Source of the DNA: Monosporascus cannonballus
Taxonomy: Eukaryota; Ascomycota; Sordariomycetes; Xylariales
NCBI GenBank assembly: GCA_004154925.1
Contig: QJNS01000007.1
Location: 1-64,000 of the forward strand
DNA length: 64,000 nucleotides
Direction: 5' to 3'
Shown here: in pieces, positions 42,017 through 54,064 of the stretch
Layout of the letters: the number at the start of each line of letters is the position of its first letter
Numbering within the stretch: the first letter of the stretch is position 1
Notes under the pieces: model-generated
Databases searched by the model: none
What the model was told of the DNA's origin: nothing
What the model saw: only the letters and a program-made list of their open reading frames with translations
Program-made: the position numbers and the translations under genes

Positions 42017-45000
42017 TGTACGTATGAGACACGGCAGGCAAGTCCGCTCGTGACGGGAGCCCCGTTGGTGCTGCTGCTACGATGCAACCATCAAACGGAG
42101 AAGGTAGTGCACACTCGGAAACTCCGGCTGCGGCAGCCACTCGCACATCCGCATGCGGATCAACCCCGCCCGCTCGGTTTATTCCGGCTCCTGGTTCCGT
42201 GTCGGGGCCGTGTACAACGAAAACACAATTGCATCCTTTGTGGCCAGAGCCCCACTCATTGGTAGTCTCGTGTAGACGTCCTTTAATGCGTGCCATCAGG
42301 TGTTGATTTAAGTCATGAATCGATTGTAGGCCCGTATTTCCCGCTCGAAGAGCTGCTTTTCGTTCAGTTTCTGAGAAGAGGTACTTCGTACCTTGCTCGC
42401 AAGGTTTGTATGTATTTTGTTGTCCGACCTCGACGCTCGACCGCTTGCTTTATTGTGGGCCGGGGGCATTCTTATTTAGTGGGCCCGAGGTTTGTTATCG
42501 ACATTTGGTCACACATATATACTATTTTTTTTTCTTTTTTTATTAAAAAAAGTTGCGTCTATGGTCCGATTAACCATTGTTATGAACGCCGATGTTTATA
42601 AGGTATATCAAAAGACATTGAAGTCGAAGTTGTACTTAGTTAATATCACAAGGGGTCGAGTATATGGATGATGGCCTAGATTTCATCCACCTTCGGCTCC
42701 CATAGGATAATCTCATCTCGTTTCGACATGCGGTTCGACAGAGGTGCGTCACACAGCGGGGTTCATCTACGACTAGCTAAGCATTGGCCCCTGTTCTGGT
42801 GATCTCCGTGATTTGTTCTGTGCTCGGTATGGGAAATGAGATGGTGGAGCCCTGGAGATGATGGAAATTTTCGAGAAAAACCGCACATGACGGATGCAGG
42901 ATAGAGCATAGGTCTAGCGCCAGCACATGCGCTGTGGGCTGCTAGGCAAGACAGGCTAATTATGCGCCCTCGTTTGCATCTCGCCTATGGGGCTTCAAGG
43001 GTTATGATGTTATCCCGGGACCCCTGCGTGACTGGTCAGTGCCCGGTATCTACCTGGAACTCGATCCTTGGGATGGCCAATTTGGAATTCTGCAGACCAC
43101 TATTGCGGAACGCACGGTGAAGCACACTACAGAGCAACGCGGGTCTGATACTTCTTTGTCGCCTACTAGTAGTCGCACCACACTGGTGCTATGTCCGCGA
43201 AGATGCGGCTGGATGATTGGCGAAAATGACATGATGCACGTGTTGTATCTACTATTAGTCAAGATCAGTCTTGAGGCGAGCTCTCTGTTATCGACACGAG
43301 GCTGTTCATGCCGTCAGGATCCAAACCTAGGGGTGATCTACCTTGAGTGCGGACGGAGTATTGGTGTAACGTCTACCGGAGGAAGGTGACCCCAGCAGTC
43401 CAGCTAGAGTCGTTCGTTTGCTGTGGAAGGCGAGTATTAATACTACTCTTATAGCACGCTCCAGCAGGGTATTCTGTTCTGAAACGGCGCCCCCACAGAT
43501 GCTTATCCGAATGGAGAGGTATAAAGCTACGTTACTTACTCAGGTCGGGAAAGCCTCGAAATAGGCTCGAAGATCTACACACTGAGACAGCCGTCCGAGG
43601 GGGTGCCCCTGCGAGGTCACTGTGGCTTGCTGCATGTAGCCTAATTCGACGCGGCTACCAGCTCCGGACGAAGTCTGTTTAAGCTTGTTTGTGTCTGACA
43701 TGGTCTTTGCAAGCGATTTCGCAAATCCCGGTTCGTTGGCCTGTGGTGTGCTGCTAGGACAATAGAATCTTCGATGTCTCGCCTCCATGCTCAGGATTCC
43801 ATGGTGTCAGCGAGCGAGCATTGCGTCGTATAAAGCGTATATGTCTCAGCACGAAACGATCGGGAAAAGGTCTAGGCGGAACACAATCGCGTTGAATCAG
43901 GTTGCATTTTCGCGAGGCTGATGTCAGTATAGTAAGCACAACGTCACTCATGGTCAAGTGGCACAATAATCAAGGCTACGGAGCTAGCCGCGGAATCTTC
44001 TGGCTTACCAGTTCTTGTCCGTTGATGGCGGCTTAGAATCCTGTCACATGCTTCCTCGGCCGATCAAAGCCGTGTTGTGCGGGAGAGTCTCGAGACCATA
44101 TCACGTCCATGAATCTATCTGCAACATAGTCCTCGGCGGAGGATCCGTATGTGAGGAGCCGAAGTAGCAAATATGGGGTTGGTCGCCGCTGCCATGGAGA
44201 GGGTTGAGGACAAGGCTGGAGAAGTGAGAATCCGTCCACATAGTATGGTCTTGAGCACGGCCAACCAGGATCTCATGCAGGTCCGGTACCTGCAGTAGCT
44301 AGGCAGCTTATACCTATGGGCAGACGGCTTCATGAGGGTCAAGTGCACGCTGTGCGGTAGAGAGTATGTCGGCTCGTTAAGGCTATAGCCTAATATAAAG
44401 TTCCTTTCTTAAGTGTCGATTAACTTGCCTTGGCGAACCGAAAGCCGTTCTCGGTTTGGTCCAGAAACGACAGGGTAGACAGGAACGTTAGCAGGCAAAG
44501 AAAAGATGCAGGCAGCCGGAGTTTATCGTTGGATAGACAGGTACTGTAGAGAGACGCTGGAGAGATAACTGCAGTTCACTGTTAGGTGCGTAATGATGGT
44601 TAGGGGTATCTCTCCCCACATATTTACCTATGCTCCCCTGCAGCTGGGAATCACAACTCGTTGCTCTTTTTATAATCAGCCTTGCTATAGGTGCAGTAGT
44701 AAGAACAAGGGAATAAACCGAATAATATATAAAAAGAACGAAGACGTAACAGGACCTGCAGTATCGAAGAATAGTACCTACCGGCCTGGTAGGCATTTCC
44801 ATGTACTTACAATATATGTAACTATTGGGGTTCAGTATGTACCCAGACTGTTCAGCCACAGTAATGCACAACGGTTTGGCGCCGCCCGACTCGCTTGTTG
44901 GGGGTATTGCTTTGCCCATACATATACTGACACAGTAATATTGGAAACATGTCGAGCTAGTTCGGGCACGTAGGCAGGTAAATTTAACAGGGACTATTAA

Positions 45001-46683
45001 CACGTGCTTGCTAGGTGTTGTAATGGCGGAGCGGCCCACGAATGCATGCATGTATTATGAGTGTCCCGACGAGAATACTTCACATACAGTATGAGATAAT
45101 ACAGGCGCCACACCACATGTGCATAGATACGTTCAAGTATCTCCGCGTCTCCATCTACACGTGGGTTTTGCTAACGAGAAGGTACCCTGGTAGGTATTTA
45201 GTATATAGGCTATGTGCGGTACATGTCTAGAACATACAAATGATAGCGGTCGTACCCATTGTCATTGTTGACCCTAACATAAAGTTGGGCGAACCAAGTC
45301 GAAACCAGAACCAAGTTCACTTAGTAACCACCACCACCCCCCAAATATTGCCTTTTTCGCTTTAAGGTTTCGCACAGTCGCCGAGGGAGACTGATCACCC
45401 ATCCAGCCATATTCTAGGTATGCAACATTCTCCACCACACTGAAAATATCTGTACAACCGCCGCTATCACGCACATGGCCACTAAATATCGTATATACCG
45501 GCACGTTGAAAGGGAAGAAGACACTATGTTATTACAGAGCACCCACCCGCAGTATCATGATTCATTAGGCATTTATTCGCTCATCGATATTATACCAACC
45601 ACCTCCATCTCTTCTCTGTATGTATGCACTCATGTAAATCTACTGAGTAAGGCCGAATGGAAACGAAAGGAAGCTTGAGCTGAGCCGAACTGGATTAGAC
45701 TGTACTGGACTCTACGGAACTAGGGACTAACGGTTACACTGAAGTAAAGTTAGGTACCTACCTAGGTAGGAAGGAAAGGCATCCTTTGATCTATCATTCT
45801 ATCCTACATACACGCCACCAATTTGGTTCAATCAGAGCCCGCTTCGAAGTGCTCACACCACTTATCAGCCATTTCAAGGCGCTTCGTCACCTCCTCTCAT
45901 CAAAGACTCCTGCAAAGAAAACATAGGTGTGTTCAATTTCCAACTCGTAATCGTCTGTCCAACGATATACGTGCAGTGAAGAAAGAAAAAGTCGGGCCTT
46001 ATCGACTCCAAGCTATGCACATTTAATATGTACTAAATTACCAATTTCAGGTACTGCAGCTTAGCCCGAGATACAAACTACACTAACAGCCGGAAACCCA
46101 TACAGTACCCTTTCTTACACCACACTATTTTCCCTCCATACCATCCATATCCAGTAAAGCATTGGCACTGCTAGTTAGGACTACCTAGTAGGTAATTGAC
46201 CCGAACTTCGACTCCCTAGCGCTACCTAACTTTACCTAGTAAGCAGACAAAAAGAGCAGACGACCCGGAACCTCACGTCCTCCAGGAGATCGCAATAGCT
46301 CCCCACAATTCCAATAATATTAGCAGCTCGATTCCTGGGGGCTTTATCCGCCATCCTATAATCGTTCCAGGGGGTTGCTAAAATCGAGTTCTGCTCTTTC
46401 TCTTTATTCAACCCTTCTCGTTCGTGGCAATTGATTAATTCATGCCAACATAAACACAACATCGCCCTGATCAGCATAGCCTGCCTCGGCTATCTATCAC
46501 GATTAGCATAGTCTTACGACGCGACATTCTTTCTTCTCGAGCCCTTCGTTGTCGCGCCATTTCCTAGCGCCCTTTTTTGTCGCTACATCTCACCGATTCT
46601 CCTTCATCTGCTTTGTCCACACATCTTAATCCTACATCTCACGTGGCCGTCGTGACACTAGGTGGTGACGACTATCATTCACG
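42017..46683. other. 4.7-kb region without a supported gene
   Basis: I found no recognisable gene or transposon. Open frames reach 126 codons (44593-44973, plus) and 187 codons (44488-45051, minus, overlapping and low-quality). The minus strand at about 44050-44300 contains protein-like pieces such as EILVGRAQDHTMWTDSHFSS and NPLHGSG before stops, suggesting a decayed gene I cannot name. A T-run followed by an A-run lies at 42525-42552. The last 200 bases are pyrimidine-rich and form the Ras promoter and 5' leader. Confidence 0.45.
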
Positions 46684-47591
46684 ATGGCATCCAAAGTAAG
46701 TCGTGCACTTCTTTGGCACGTTGATACTAGGCCTATGGCCTATATGCCCCTTTAGTCGTCGTATGTTATTGCTCACATATCACGCCGACAGTTCTTGAGA
46801 GAATACAAATTGGTCGTCGTTGGTGGCGGAGGTGTCGGTAAATCTTGCTTGACCATCCAATTAATCCAGAGCCATTTCGTCGACGAGTACGATCCTACAA
46901 TCGAAGGTAGGTCCCATTACCGGAAGCCATCCCGTCCACATTTTGGACATCGCATTCCTCTTTCTTTGAGATGTATGTCTTCGTACGACTTACCATTCGT
47001 TATCTTGCAGATTCGTACCGCAAGCAGTGCATGATCGATGATGAAGTCGCTCTACTTGACGTTCTCGACACGGCTGGTCAAGAGGAGTACTCGGCTATGA
47101 GAGAACAGTATATGCGCACTGGCGAAGGTTTCCTCCTAGTTTACTCGATCACGTCGCGACAAAGCTTCGAAGAGATCACGACATTCCAACAACAGATTTT
47201 AAGGGTAAAGGACAAGGACTATTTCCCTATGGTCGTTGTAGGCAACAAGTGCGATCTCGAAAGCGAGCGGGAGGTTCCAAGAAGTGGTACGTATTAGAGT
47301 CACAGACACGAAGGAAAGGCCATGGTGGCTTGATTCTAATGGGTTATGACAGAGGGTGAGGCGCTTGCCAAATCTTTTGGCTGCAGTTTCATCGAGACGT
47401 CGGCCAAGTCCCGGATTAATGTCGATAAGGCCTTCTACGACATCGTCAGGGAGATTCGACGATACAACAAAGAGATGCAGCCCAATCCATCAGGGGGCGG
47501 GGCCAACGGTGGTTCCGCGCCGCCGAACAAAATGAATGTCGAAGACGGTGAGGCGGACGCCGGCTGCTGTTCCAAGTGTGTGGTTCTATAG
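46684..47591 (+). CDS. ras1: Ras GTPase
   Basis: Four exons, 46684-46695, 46792-46906, 47011-47286 and 47353-47591, give 213 residues. Exon 1 encodes only Met-Ala-Ser-Lys. The G-domain is complete: [17 protein letters not shown] (P-loop), YDPTIEDSYRK (switch I), [20 protein letters not shown] (switch II, with Gln of DTAGQE), VVGNKCDLE (NKxD) and IETSAKSR (SAK). The hypervariable tail ends CCSKC-VVL: the CAAX box CVVL directs prenylation and the upstream cysteines suit palmitoylation, placing the protein at the plasma membrane. Gly at the position of human Ala11 is normal for fungal Ras-1 proteins; the Gly12 and Gln61 positions are wild type. It signals to adenylate cyclase and MAP-kinase pathways controlling growth. 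Confidence 0.97.
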
Positions 47592-48784
47592 TTATTCGTC
47601 TCGGCTCCTGTGGAAGAAAAGCACGCATACCGGCCACGGATACAACGCACGGGGAATATGGTGTAGGGTTCGGATTGCGCCGTTTGGTTTTCGGGTACCA
47701 AATTCGCCGAAAAGGGCTAGGGGTTGAAGGCGAATCTCGCGGATGGAGCGAGTAAAGCTTGTTGCATGCGGCGCATGTGTCATATACCCCCTTATTCATG
47801 ATCGGATGATCACGAGCATTTGAAAAGGAAGATATACTGAAAGCAGAGTGTGGAGACACTCTCAAAGGAGACCCACGAAGACAGCACTATCCAGGCGGCC
47901 TTCTCCGCGGATCCTGTTTGGAACTACCGGAATATTTCGATGGATCCTGGTGTCTGAGGGGACAGGGGGGCCAATCTGGACCATTGACTTTTCAGCTGGC
48001 CATTTTCATATACTTGTAATGTTTTCGACCTGTTCTCTCTTTTTATTTTCTTTACTCCAGTCCTAGAAGCAGTGTGGTTCCCTGGGTTATAAGAACTCTT
48101 CATCTTCAGACGCTCCGCCGCTACATTGGCGCTCTCCTAGCATTTTTATGATAAATCTTAAGTGAAGTTGACTTGTGAAATCGGCATCGCCCATCAGTGA
48201 GAAGTTATCTAATGTTCCTTCTACCCACTACATTTCTAAGACACCCCTTCCCAAGGGGACCTTAGCTCAACTTTGGCTACAATATGCCTGGGAAAAAAAC
48301 ACCAATGCATATACAAAGGGTCCGTAAGTCTAATAACCCACACTCACACCACTCTCTAAGGAACAGTGCGGCTGACAGAATAGGGGATCGTTCTTGGCTG
48401 GAACCCTTGGTTGTAGGGCGAGGGGAACAATAAAAACGCCTCGAGAGAGCCCTTTGTCGAACTAGAGGAGACGTTTACATTGTTCAAGCACCATGGCCAA
48501 CAATGACTGAACAAGCAAGCACACTGCGGCGTTCACCTGTAACTATGCAGATGTCTCTGTATCGAGGCTAGGAGTTGCCATCCGCTCCCGTATACGACGG
48601 ATACTTAGCTCGGCCGTTAGACGCTGACAAGGGCTCCCTTTCCTCCCATCACCACGATATCCAGAAACGGCCTGGTAAGTTAAACTCGGGAATATCGTGA
48701 TATTCGTGAGTAACATACCCGAGAACCATACAAGGGTAGAGATCTAACCTACAGTTCCTCCATAACGCCCCAACACATTCCAAT
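47592..48784. other. Intergenic region
   Basis: 3' sequence of Ras followed by the promoter of the cysteine-array gene. Short overlapping open frames near 47592-47865 are shadows of the Ras end and its trailer. Nothing else is supported. Confidence 0.5.
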
Positions 48785-51700
48785 ATGTCTGCGATTCCCA
48801 GAAATAGCGCTCTCCGAAACCCGGACGGCTCCGTGATGGAGCAGTACATACCGCGGATGCCATTTTACAGCCCGCAGGCGACATATGACTATTTCTTCGG
48901 CGAGTCCGCTCCGGCCGAGCGCCGACAGGTCGACCTGCCGGCTTGGATCAGGGACTTCTGGAGGGACCGGGCCTTCGCCAATGGCTGGTGCGAGAACTGC
49001 CTTATCGCCGGCACGGGGTGCGTTTTCACTCTCGACAACGACCAGTGTGACGTTTGCATAGAGCATGGCCTCCGCTGCAAGAAGGCGAAAGGCCCGAGAG
49101 AGATGAGGCCTCAACCGGAAGTCCCGAATCAGGCACCTCCTGCAGCGGATGAACACGGTATGTTGATTGATCCGGCCCTACTTGCTGCCGACGCCCGGAG
49201 GTTCGGTGACGCAGCTTCTTCTGCCCAGGCCGGCCCGAGCTCTTCTGCTGCCGCTGGCCCATCTACCAGAAACACCTTTGCTAACCAGCAACAAAGCCAG
49301 GGAGGCAACACAACCCTTGCGTATCGAGATGTCGCAGTGGCTGATAGCTGCACTTATTGTCGTGAAAGAGGTACACAGTGTATCACGACGCCTCGAAGCT
49401 CTAATGTATGTGCGATGTGCCTCACCTTCAACGTGGAGGGCTGTAATGTGCGGCCACCTGGGCCCCGATGCAGAAATTGTCGGGGAGATAACGGCCCCTG
49501 TATGCCCGCAGCAGGTGCGGCTGGCCAGTGCCAGCGGTGTGTCGACAATAATTGGGCATGCTCTCTGGGCGAACCCCCTGAGGAAGGTGACGACAACGAG
49601 GCGACCCTACCCGGAAAAGGAAAGGGCACGGCAACCGTAGCGAAGAAAAATAGATATCGATGCAATATGTGTGACGAGAGAGAGCTGGATTCTTGCGACG
49701 CCGACGCGGACCGTAATCGCGGGTGTACTAATTGTCGCATCCACGATCAGCGCTGCCGCTGGGGTCAACGGTACCTGGCCAATCGGCCGGACGGTCTCCT
49801 CCCTCCGCTGTGCTGCGATCAGTGTGTCAATAGGGAGCTGAAGAACTGCTCGTGGCGAATGGCGGGCAACAACTATCACTCCCCGTGCTATCAATGCCAA
49901 GAGGAGAATACGATGTGCACGCACAATGGCGTCGTTCCAGACCAGCTTGCTCGCAGGGGCCACACCCACCTAATGACCACCCAGCACCTGCCGCAACGTC
50001 GGCCTCTGCACATGGCCGAGAGGACAGCGGCTCCAACCTTGAACTGGCAGGGACAACAGCGCGGACGCAGTGCCAGCCCCGTTGATCGTGATAGAAACTC
50101 CCGCTACAGGGACCGGGACGATGAGCCCGAACGCGGCGTTAATAACAACAACGCGCCCCCTCCCGTCAATAACAATCTGCCGCCCATTGACCCCAACGAC
50201 TTCGGCCCCCGCCCGGACCCCGTGACGCACATTGACCCGCGACGAAGGTACGCCGTCCGGGGTTCCCTCGAACCGAACCACGAGCTCCAGGGGTTCAAAA
50301 GGGGAACTCATTGCATGCTCTGCTGTAACAGGACTGGCCACAAGAGGCCCTGTGACGTCAACCATGGCGGAGAGGACCGTGAGGGCGCCCACGGCTGCAC
50401 CCTTTGTGTCAGGTGGGGGGTCGTCTGCAGCCTTAAAGTTGGCGATGACCCCAACGGCATCGGCCACGAACCTATTCCGCCGCACCCGAATCGAACGTTG
50501 GTGGGCGCCCCGATCGGAACAGGTTGTGTGCCGTGTACCGCCAACCGGAGGAGGTGCGATCGCAAGACCCCTTGTGATAGTTGTGTTCAGTCTGGGGACC
50601 GATGCACCAGAGAAAAAGCCCATGGCGGGTTCCGGCGCGGCGTTAGCGGCGACTCCCTGCCCACTTATTATTCCTCCATCGAAGCCAGCTATGGCCAGGG
50701 CCGTACCTTGTCCCAGTCCATCGCGAACCAGGACCCGAACCGGGCCGCCCTGGGCGTGCCCTACGAGCAGCCCCCCGACCTGCACCTCCAGTACTTGCAG
50801 CAAGTCCTCCGAACGAGGCCCGAAATGCTGGTCGATCTCGGTGTCTGGCCCGAGTTTAGGAACCCGCAGCCGGTGCTTCAACTCCTCAACGCTCCTCCTC
50901 CTGCGCAGCTTCAAAACGTCATCAATAATCTTGGCCCTCCCCCTCCTCAGCAACCCGAAGCTCCTCAGCACCCCTCAGCTCCTCAAGCTCCCGGACCGGC
51001 TCAGAACGGTAACGCAGAGCCGGCAGCGCCTAAGCAGCCGCTTTCGTCCTACCAGGCCCTCGTGGCTCAGCTCACGCAAGCTCAGGAACATGCCGAGTTC
51101 GGGGACAACTACCCTGCCCGCGCCAAATTAGCCGGCTACCGAGCAGCCATGCGACTCGCGCGGGATCTGTCGCATGTCGCGCAAAGGTTCCCGCACGATG
51201 ATATTTACCAGCAACTGCGAAATGATATCGCACGGGGAGTCCCGGCGCACCAGTCTACCGGCGTCGACGTGATCCGGCGCTTCCTAGCCCAGGGGCGGGC
51301 GAATGCAGAGAACCATCCGCTCAACAACCTCGAGCACTTGGCGATCCGGTCCCCGCCTCACATCAACCACGATGCCCTGGAGGTCCTCAACCCAGGCGGG
51401 CGCCCGATCCGGCTTACCGCGGCGTTCCCGCCTGTTTCCCGGCCCTTCTCCCCGGGTCCCATGGTCCCGGTCTTCGACTTCGGAAACTCGATGCGGATCG
51501 CCGAGAACAACGTCTTCGACAACTCGAACGTGTATCCCGCCGGGCACCCGGAACGGATCGACATGACGCGCGTGCGGCGGCTGCCCCAACACCCGAACCC
51601 GCTCCCTGAACCATGTCTCGCGGATATCGCTTTCGTGCGGCAGGGTCCGCTCGAGGAGCTCCCGGGCATGAACCAGGGGTGCGATGAGTGGAGGGACGGT

Positions 51701-52456
51701 GCGAAATGCGGCAGGTTCACCCTGGAGCGCTGCGCCTCGAAGTGGCACAACAGCGCGGTGCCCATCTGCGATGACTGCAACAACGACTCCAAGGACCGCC
51801 TCTGGAACGAGTGGGCGATCGGCGGCGCCATCCAATCGATGCGCGCCTACGCGTGTTACAAGTGCCTGCTGAGGGCCGCCCAGCCGCAAACCTACAGCCG
51901 GACGGGGTTCCGCGTGTGGGGCTTGGGGCCGGGCGCTGGCGGCGTCGACCCCACGATCCGGTCGCGTCGGGGCACGGATCTCAACCCCTTCGACAACGTC
52001 AACAACGGCAACATCGAGGGCGAGAACGTGGCCACGGTGACGCTGGGCGGATTCTGCGGGCCCCCGCTGCCCATCACGGGCTGCAGCTGCGGAAAGAAGC
52101 TCTTCGGCACCCGCATCTGCACGCCGCACCGCACGCAGCACGTCATCGACATGCGCGCCGCGGCCGACCGCATCCGCGAGTACGTCAAGGACTTCCACGG
52201 CAAGATGGTGTGCCCGTTCTGCCGCGTCAACGCGGGCGTCGACGCCTACGGCTTCGAGGGCGAGGAGGGCGGCTACGGCCAGCGCCTTGCCTGGGCCTGC
52301 CTCGCCTGCCACGGTTTCGTCCTCGCCGGCCAGGGCGAAAACGGGCCCATCGACGGCGCCTGGCAGCAGTTCGGCGTCCGCGCCGCCCGCCCTACGACGA
52401 TATCGATAGTGACCAGGAGTCCGCCATCGAGGTTGATGGTGAGGATGTCCCGATGA
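48785..52456 (+). CDS. Large protein with seven tandem Zn2Cys6-like cysteine modules
   Basis: A single uninterrupted frame of 1223 residues. Seven six-Cys modules follow C-x2-C-x(6-9)-C-x(5-14)-C-x2-C-x(6-7)-C, starting at Cys69, 189, 229, 293, 344, 510 and 581. The seventh (C-x2-C-x6-C-x5-C-x2-C-x6-C, with ANRRRCDRKTPCDSC) has the exact spacing of a canonical fungal binuclear zinc cluster; the others have longer middle loops. Between modules 5 and 6 lies an Arg/Asp-rich and Asn/Pro-rich linker. Residues about 660-800 are Pro/Gln-rich. A separate Cys/His-rich C-terminal region (about 960-1185) contains CDEWRDGAKCGRF, CDDCNNDSKDRLWNEWAIGG, CSCGKKLFGTRICTPHRTQH and MVCPFCRVNAGVDAYGF. I do not recognise the whole architecture. 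Nucleic-acid or protein binding is inferred from the clusters only. The last 25 residues may be frame-shifted (see findings). Confidence 0.85.
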   Translation: MSAIPRNSALRNPDGSVMEQYIPRMPFYSPQATYDYFFGESAPAERRQVDLPAWIRDFWRDRAFANGWCENCLIAGTGCVFTLDNDQCDVCIEHGLRCKKAKGPREMRPQPEVPNQAPPAADEHGMLIDPALLAADARRFGDAASSAQAGPSSSAAAGPSTRNTFANQQQSQGGNTTLAYRDVAVADSCTYCRERGTQCITTPRSSNVCAMCLTFNVEGCNVRPPGPRCRNCRGDNGPCMPAAGAAGQCQRCVDNNWACSLGEPPEEGDDNEATLPGKGKGTATVAKKNRYRCNMCDERELDSCDADADRNRGCTNCRIHDQRCRWGQRYLANRPDGLLPPLCCDQCVNRELKNCSWRMAGNNYHSPCYQCQEENTMCTHNGVVPDQLARRGHTHLMTTQHLPQRRPLHMAERTAAPTLNWQGQQRGRSASPVDRDRNSRYRDRDDEPERGVNNNNAPPPVNNNLPPIDPNDFGPRPDPVTHIDPRRRYAVRGSLEPNHELQGFKRGTHCMLCCNRTGHKRPCDVNHGGEDREGAHGCTLCVRWGVVCSLKVGDDPNGIGHEPIPPHPNRTLVGAPIGTGCVPCTANRRRCDRKTPCDSCVQSGDRCTREKAHGGFRRGVSGDSLPTYYSSIEASYGQGRTLSQSIANQDPNRAALGVPYEQPPDLHLQYLQQVLRTRPEMLVDLGVWPEFRNPQPVLQLLNAPPPAQLQNVINNLGPPPPQQPEAPQHPSAPQAPGPAQNGNAEPAAPKQPLSSYQALVAQLTQAQEHAEFGDNYPARAKLAGYRAAMRLARDLSHVAQRFPHDDIYQQLRNDIARGVPAHQSTGVDVIRRFLAQGRANAENHPLNNLEHLAIRSPPHINHDALEVLNPGGRPIRLTAAFPPVSRPFSPGPMVPVFDFGNSMRIAENNVFDNSNVYPAGHPERIDMTRVRRLPQHPNPLPEPCLADIAFVRQGPLEELPGMNQGCDEWRDGAKCGRFTLERCASKWHNSAVPICDDCNNDSKDRLWNEWAIGGAIQSMRAYACYKCLLRAAQPQTYSRTGFRVWGLGPGAGGVDPTIRSRRGTDLNPFDNVNNGNIEGENVATVTLGGFCGPPLPITGCSCGKKLFGTRICTPHRTQHVIDMRAAADRIREYVKDFHGKMVCPFCRVNAGVDAYGFEGEEGGYGQRLAWACLACHGFVLAGQGENGPIDGAWQQFGVRAARPTTISIVTRSPPSRLMVRMSR

Positions 52457-53045
52457 CTGGGTAAGTAAATTAAGGCTCCCTCGTTTCTCCCCTCTCCGGT
52501 TTCCCTACGAGACTATGGTAAGATTTTCTTGTACGCTTTTAATGCATGGAGTACTAGGAAGAGGTAAGATTCTTGTTTCGTGTTTCCTTCCAATAGTGCA
52601 CTAGGAAGGGTACAGTTAGGGTAAGTAATTCAAGGTAAGTCACAGTCAACTGCCTAAGTACTATTTGGCTTAAATGATAATTCATGCATATTATGGAATT
52701 CTTCCTTATGGCATCTTTCTTTATCTCGGTGAAAAGGCCATTAAAAGGAGTATTGTATTAATGAAGCTACGTGTTTCCTCAAGCGTCTCCGATATGTTCT
52801 ACAGATCGTCCTTCAGTGAATAAACCAAAGGCAAACAAGGTATCCTAATCAGCGACGTTCCTAAACGCCCTTCCATGCAAAGCTTGCTTAAACAAACTAG
52901 AGTTCCCGTTTGTAAACCAAAAAAGGAGATTCCGCAAGCCAATGGTAAAACACTACCGCCAAACACCGTACATCCATCCCTTCATGGCCATTCGTGTGAC
53001 TACGCTTTCTGATGGGGGAGAGGTTGGTGGTATACCGCGATGCGT
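52457..53045. other. Convergent intergenic region
   Basis: It lies between the stop of the cysteine-array gene and the stop of the CHIP-like gene. The sequence at 52461-52470 (GGTAAGTAAATTAAG) looks like a splice donor, so the upstream gene may have a further exon here. No other feature is seen. Confidence 0.4.
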
Positions 53046-54064
53046 TCACCAATCTACGGCCCAGCCATTCTGTTCTAAGAACTCCTCGCAAGCCTGCTTC
53101 AGATCGAGGTTAGGCCGGAGATCGGAGACTCTCAGCGGCTGCCTAGTGAGGGGGTCGGTTGGGTGTCTTCGCAGGTGTTCCATAATGGAAGCTCTCTCGT
53201 ACGACTTGCCCGTCAGGGTCTGTGTTCGCTGTTAGTCACCAGGTCTTGGTAGGTGCAGTTTTAGCCAAGGGAACCGCTTACAATGACTGGATCGACCATG
53301 ATGCAGAAGCTTATGTCATCGATCGCCCAGTCGGGCACCGTCCGCTTCTTCTCCGACTCGGGCCTCGCCTTCTCAAATGTGGCCCTGAGCTGCTCGATCT
53401 TCTGTTCCCACTCCTCCTGCACGGCTTTCCGGTCGATGCCCGTCTCGCAGGACTTGAGGACCTCGTCCCTCTCGCGCTCCATCAGAGCGATGGTCTCCCG
53501 CTCGAGCTCCTGACCCTGGCGTATGCGCCGCTTCTCCCTCTCTTCCCACCGCTTCTGCTTGCAGAGCAGCACCTGAGCCGTGACGTTGGGCAGCGACCTG
53601 TCGTTCGTCTCGGCGCAGAGCCTGTGGGCGTTGAGGGCGCTCTCGAGGGCGGCCTCGTAGTCGCCCAATTGGACTTGGGCTTGCGACAGGATATAGTAGG
53701 CTTTCATGTTCTTGTCGGCCGAGAGCTTAAGACAGTTCATGCAGTCGGAGATGGCCGAGTCCCACATCTCAAGCTTTAACCGGGCCATGGCGCGGTTTGT
53801 GTATAAGGCCGGATTCGTGTCGTCGGCGATAATGCTATATGCGACCGCGACAAAAACGTCAGTCTAATAGACGCCCAGATGCATTCCGGCGAACCAGGTG
53901 ATATAGCCGTCACTCCAGGGCTACCCTCAGCAGGTTCACCAACCCCAGGCACAGGACACGTACGCTTTAGAGTAGAGGCTCTCGGCGCCAATATAGTCCT
54001 CCCTTTTGAAGTGACTGTTTCCCTCCTCCTTGAGCAGGGCCGATTTGGTTGGGTCCCGTGCCAT
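53046..54064 (-). CDS. CHIP/STUB1-like TPR and U-box E3 ubiquitin ligase
   Basis: Three exons, 53964-54064, 53282-53834 and 53046-53219, give 275 residues. An N-terminal TPR domain (about 1-115) reads MARDPTKSALLKEEGNSHFK, then NPALYTNRAMARLKLEMWDS and KAYYILSQAQVQLGDYEAAL. A charged coiled coil (about 125-190) follows: RWEEREKRRIRQGQELERE. The U-box is completed across an intron: PDWAIDDISFCIMVDPVI joins TLTGKSYERASIMEHLRRHP, then TDPLTRQPLRVSDLRPNLDL and a C-terminal helix ending GWAVDW. In animals CHIP binds the EEVD tails of Hsp70 and Hsp90 and ubiquitinates their clients. The same arrangement and length (human protein 303) support that role here, in the cytosol. All three junctions are in frame. 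Confidence 0.93.

Noticed and set aside
44488..45051. 187-codon minus-strand open frame
   Set aside because: No motif, overlapped by a 126-codon plus frame, and starts from a non-ATG codon or weak context.
49970..50971. 333-codon minus-strand open frame
   Set aside because: Antisense shadow within the cysteine-array gene; the plus frame has ordered cysteine modules, this one does not.
51284..52312. 342-codon minus-strand open frame
   Set aside because: Antisense shadow of the GC-rich C-terminal part of the cysteine-array gene.
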